A stretch of 19,036 nt of DNA from an uncultured Oscillospiraceae bacterium. GTDB taxonomy: Bacteria > Bacillota > Clostridia > Oscillospirales > Acutalibacteraceae. The stretch spans positions 1 through 19,036 of the forward strand of contig UQZS01000035.1 in the NCBI GenBank assembly GCA_900545625.1, read 5' to 3'. The translations under genes and the position numbers were made by a program. Of the stretch, positions 16,457-19,036 are shown piece by piece (position 1 is the first letter of the stretch; each line of letters begins with the position of its first letter). The notes beneath the pieces were generated by a model, which had not been told where the DNA came from, did no database searches, and saw nothing but the letters and a program-made list of their open reading frames with translations.

Positions 16457-17218
16457 ATGGCGCGCAAACGGCTTACACGCTCGCGGCTGCTGGATTTTCT
16501 CGGCATAACGCTGTTGGTCTTGGCAGTTGCCCTGTTCTGCGCAGCGCTGCTCTTTCAGGATCCCGAATTTCTGGCGCGCTACGACGACCTTATGCAGCGC
16601 CTTGCCGAATTCGAATATGCCGTTGCGACGCTGCCGTACCGCGGGCTTGTGGTCGTGGTGATCCTGCTTTTGTTTTTGGCAAAAGCCGTCATCCCCCTGC
16701 CCATCTCCGCCGTGTGCGTCATCGCCGGTATGGCGTTCCGCACGCCCATTGCCATCCTCATCAATGCGGCGGGGTACACGCTGCTTGCGGCGATCAAATA
16801 TTTCTGGGGCAAGCACCTCGGCGGCGGGCTTTTGCACAAGCTGCTTGTGCGGTATGAAAACGTCGAGCGCATCTTGAATAATGCCGACACGCGCACCAAG
16901 GGCGTGCTGCTGTTCGGCTTTCGGCTCGTGAGCTTCCCGATGAACACCATAAGCCAGGTCTACGGCGCGATGCAGTTTGACCTGCCGCGGTATCTTGTGA
17001 TCTCCATGCTCGGCTTTTTGCCGAAGATCCTGTCTTACAGCTTCATCGGCCGCCACGTTTACGATCCGTTTTCCATGGCGTTCATTCTGCCCATCGTGCT
17101 GCTTTTGGCGGTGTCGGGCATTTCGCTGCTCGCGGTCAACCGTGTGCTGGCGTTTTATAATGATAAAATCAAAAATAAAGAGGCCGGAAAGCCCAAAGAA
17201 AGCGGCGCCGAACACTGA
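16457..17218 (+). CDS. VTT/DedA-type (TVP38/TMEM64) membrane protein
   Basis: A 253-residue multi-pass membrane protein. A basic N-terminus leads into a first segment (about 14-34). Then come the VTT-domain features: a re-entrant-like segment with AKAVIPLPISAVCVIAGMAF, and later FGFRLVSFPMNTISQVYG, and a final hydrophobic segment (about 214-234) before a charged tail. Members of this superfamily move phospholipids or polyprenyl-phosphate carriers across membranes; the substrate here is unknown. The start is ATG 16457, with AAAGGAGG 8 nt upstream; a longer frame begins inside the promoter region. A galactokinase-like gene follows after 27 nt, probably in the same transcript. Confidence 0.85.
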   Translation: MARKRLTRSRLLDFLGITLLVLAVALFCAALLFQDPEFLARYDDLMQRLAEFEYAVATLPYRGLVVVVILLLFLAKAVIPLPISAVCVIAGMAFRTPIAILINAAGYTLLAAIKYFWGKHLGGGLLHKLLVRYENVERILNNADTRTKGVLLFGFRLVSFPMNTISQVYGAMQFDLPRYLVISMLGFLPKILSYSFIGRHVYDPFSMAFILPIVLLLAVSGISLLAVNRVLAFYNDKIKNKEAGKPKESGAEH

Positions 17219-17245
17219 CACGCCGCAAGAAAGGATGTCCCATTT

Positions 17246-18526
17246 ATGCCAAACGTACAGGAACTGAAAGCACAGCTTATGTCGGGTGCATATGACGAGA
17301 GGCTTCGGCGTGTCTATGTAACGGAAGACGCCGTGCTCGAACAGCGCGCACGCTACGCCGCGCTTGCCGAGACCTTCGCGTCCCTTTATACCGCGGACCG
17401 CGACGTCCGGCTGTTTTCCGCGCCGGGGCGCACGGAAGTCGGCGGCAACCACACCGACCACAACCACGGCCGGGTGCTCGCGGCGGGCATCAACCTTGAT
17501 GCGGCGGCTGCGGCGGCGAAAAACGACGACAACATCGTGCGCGTCAAATCCGCGGGCTATGACATGGATGTGGTAGATCTTTCCGATCTGTCTGTGCACG
17601 AAAACGAGCGCGGCCACTCGCCCGCTTTGGTGCGCGGGATGTGCCGGGGTTTTTTGAACCACGGCTACAAGATCGGCGGCTTTGATGCGGCGACCGTGTC
17701 GCAGGTGCTGTCGGGCTCGGGGCTTTCTTCCTCGGCGGCGTATGAGGTGCTGGTGGGCGTGATGCTCAACGCGCTTTATAACGACGGCGCGGCGGATGCC
17801 GTGACCATCGCGAAGATCGCGCAGTACGCCGAGAACGAATACTTCGGCAAGCCCTGCGGCTTAATGGATCAGACTGCGTGCGCGGTGGGGTCGTTTGTGA
17901 CGATCGACTTCGCCGATCCCAAAAATCCCGCCATCGAAGAGGTTAAATTCGACTTCGCCGCCTGCTCGCACGCGCTGTGCATCGTGGATACAAAGGGCAG
18001 CCATTCGGATCTCACCGACGAATACGCCTATATCCGCGAGGAGATGGAAAGCGTCGCGCAGTGCTTTGGGAAAGCCGTCCTGCGCGAAGTGCCTGAGGCG
18101 GACTTCTACGCCGCGCTGCCTTCTTTGCGCAAAAAGGTCGGCGACCGCGCGATCTTGCGCGCCATGCACTTCTACGCGGACAACGCCCGCGTGCTCAAGG
18201 AAGTCGCGGCGCTTCGTGCGGGGGATTTTGAGAGCTTCAAGAAATACATACTCGAAAGCGGCTTTTCGTCGTTCATGTATAACCAGAACGTGTTTTCCGT
18301 CAAAAAGCCGCAGGAACAGCCCGTTGCGCTGGCGCTCGCAATCTCGCAGCAGGTGCTCGAGGGCCGCGGCGCGTGGCGCGTGCACGGCGGCGGGTTCGCG
18401 GGGACGATCCAGGCGTTTGTGCCGCTCGATCTGCTCGACGCGTACAAATCCGCCATGGAAAGCGTGTTCGGCGCGGGGACATGCTATGTGCTGTCCATCC
18501 GTCCTGTGGGCGGCGTAGAAATTTGA
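17246..18526 (+). CDS. Galactokinase-family GHMP kinase
   Basis: A 426-residue sugar kinase of the GHMP superfamily, about 40 residues longer than E. coli GalK. The galactokinase signature is present but variant: GRTEVGGNHTDH (61-72) where GalK has GRVNLIGEHTDY. Thus the sugar-binding Glu is Asn68, and the terminal Tyr is His72; H69 and D71 are kept. The ATP loop reads LSGSGLSSSAA (155-165), the catalytic Asp is D208 in GLMDQT, and the C-terminal GGGFAGT loop is present. Phosphorylation of galactose to galactose-1-phosphate (Leloir pathway) is the default guess, but another sugar is possible. No galT, galE or sugar transporter is visible nearby. AAAGGATG precedes the start. Confidence 0.85.
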   Translation: MPNVQELKAQLMSGAYDERLRRVYVTEDAVLEQRARYAALAETFASLYTADRDVRLFSAPGRTEVGGNHTDHNHGRVLAAGINLDAAAAAAKNDDNIVRVKSAGYDMDVVDLSDLSVHENERGHSPALVRGMCRGFLNHGYKIGGFDAATVSQVLSGSGLSSSAAYEVLVGVMLNALYNDGAADAVTIAKIAQYAENEYFGKPCGLMDQTACAVGSFVTIDFADPKNPAIEEVKFDFAACSHALCIVDTKGSHSDLTDEYAYIREEMESVAQCFGKAVLREVPEADFYAALPSLRKKVGDRAILRAMHFYADNARVLKEVAALRAGDFESFKKYILESGFSSFMYNQNVFSVKKPQEQPVALALAISQQVLEGRGAWRVHGGGFAGTIQAFVPLDLLDAYKSAMESVFGAGTCYVLSIRPVGGVEI

Positions 18527-18542
18527 TCGAAGGCGATAACGA

Positions 18543-19036
18543 ATGAACACAAAGGCACTTTTGCAAACGCTGACCGCAGCCCCCGGCGTTTCCGGCGACG
18601 AACGCGGGATCGCCGAAACGGCGAAAGAACTGCTCGAAGAATACGGCGAGGTGCACACGGACGCCTTGGGCAGCGTGATCTGCACGGTCAAAGGCGACGG
18701 GAAACGGAAGATCCTCCTTGACGCGCATATGGATCAGGTGGGTCTGATCGTTTTGGAGGTCACGCCCGATGGCTTCCTGCGCGCCGCGCCGTGCGGCGGC
18801 ATCGACCGCCGCACGCTTGCCGCGTGCGATGTGACCGTTTACGGCAAAACGCCGCTTTACGGTGTGGTGACGAGCACGCCGCCGCATTTGCTTTCCGGCG
18901 ACGACGCGGGGAAAGTGCCCGAAACCATACTCGTAGACATCGGCATGCCCGCCGAGCAGGCGAAGGAACAGGTGCGCCCGGGCGACCGCATCGCGCTGCG
19001 CGCTGAATTCCGGCAGCTTGCGGGAGATTGCGTATC
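18543..19036 (+). CDS. M42 family metallo-aminopeptidase, 5' part
   Basis: The first 164 residues of a peptidase of the M42 (glutamyl aminopeptidase/tetrahedral aminopeptidase, formerly FrvX/endoglucanase M) family; the gene continues past the window edge. Seen are the N-terminal LTAAPGVSGDE block (10-20), which is typical of the family, the ALGSVICTVKG strand, and the first metal ligands in LLDAHMDQVGL (H62, D64). The apical insertion domain begins after about residue 75 (GGIDRRTL). It should form cytosolic oligomers that trim peptides (family knowledge). It begins 16 nt after the galactokinase-like stop; the ribosome binding site, GAAGG, is weak. Confidence 0.9.
   Translation, partial: MNTKALLQTLTAAPGVSGDERGIAETAKELLEEYGEVHTDALGSVICTVKGDGKRKILLDAHMDQVGLIVLEVTPDGFLRAAPCGGIDRRTLAACDVTVYGKTPLYGVVTSTPPHLLSGDDAGKVPETILVDIGMPAEQAKEQVRPGDRIALRAEFRQLAGDCV

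Noticed and set aside
16418..17662. 414-residue minus-strand open frame
   Set aside because: Antisense to the VTT and galactokinase-like genes; it is His/Arg-rich shadow sequence without motifs.

Overview
The window is one contiguous stretch of G+C-rich, gene-dense chromosome from a Gram-positive, probably endospore-forming Firmicute. A clostridial lineage of the Oscillospirales type is my inference. The clues are a SpoIIQ/LytM-type M23 protein with both metal-binding motifs, a TIGR03905 TSCPD protein, DUF951, DegV, an inorganic-pyrophosphatase-like/NUDIX fusion, lipoproteins with strong GGAGG ribosome binding sites, and palindromic intergenic repeats of the kind common in these genomes. No tRNA, rRNA, CRISPR array or insertion sequence was seen.

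Layout. 2-2826 (+): the 3' part of hisS, overlapping aspS, then a strong terminator. 3051-3785 (-): SpoIIQ-like protein, divergent from a class I aminotransferase and rsmA/ksgA (3916-5959, +). 5960-6260: gene-free, holding a perfect 25-bp inverted repeat. 6261-7812: an accessory island with an intact TSCPD gene, a bidirectional terminator, a minus-strand pair encoding a MuF-tail/barnase fusion and a barstar-type inhibitor, and a truncated second copy of the TSCPD 3' end. 7822-10406 (-): an XRE-type membrane regulator, and the operon NUDIX - DUF951 - prfA. 10580-14833 (+): a likely envelope operon of a beta-propeller lipoprotein, a YjdF/DUF2238-like membrane protein, DegV and a PrsA-like lipoprotein. 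15006-15962 (-): a D-glycerate dehydrogenase-like enzyme. 15963-16456: a repeat-rich gap. 16457-end (+): VTT/DedA-type membrane protein, galactokinase-family kinase and the 5' part of an M42 aminopeptidase.

Most of the window is housekeeping: translation (hisS, aspS, prfA), ribosome maturation (rsmA), central and sugar metabolism, and the envelope. The accessory signal is 6261-7812. There a guanyl-specific ribonuclease with all barnase catalytic residues, joined to the Cys/His tail of a phage MuF head protein, is followed 13 nt later by its predicted inhibitor. The pair lies between two directly repeated TSCPD gene ends (about 92% identical over 147 nt). This looks like a small toxin-immunity cassette that entered by or caused partial duplication of a conserved gene, with the full-length copy regenerated on one side. 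No phage structural or integrase genes accompany it here.
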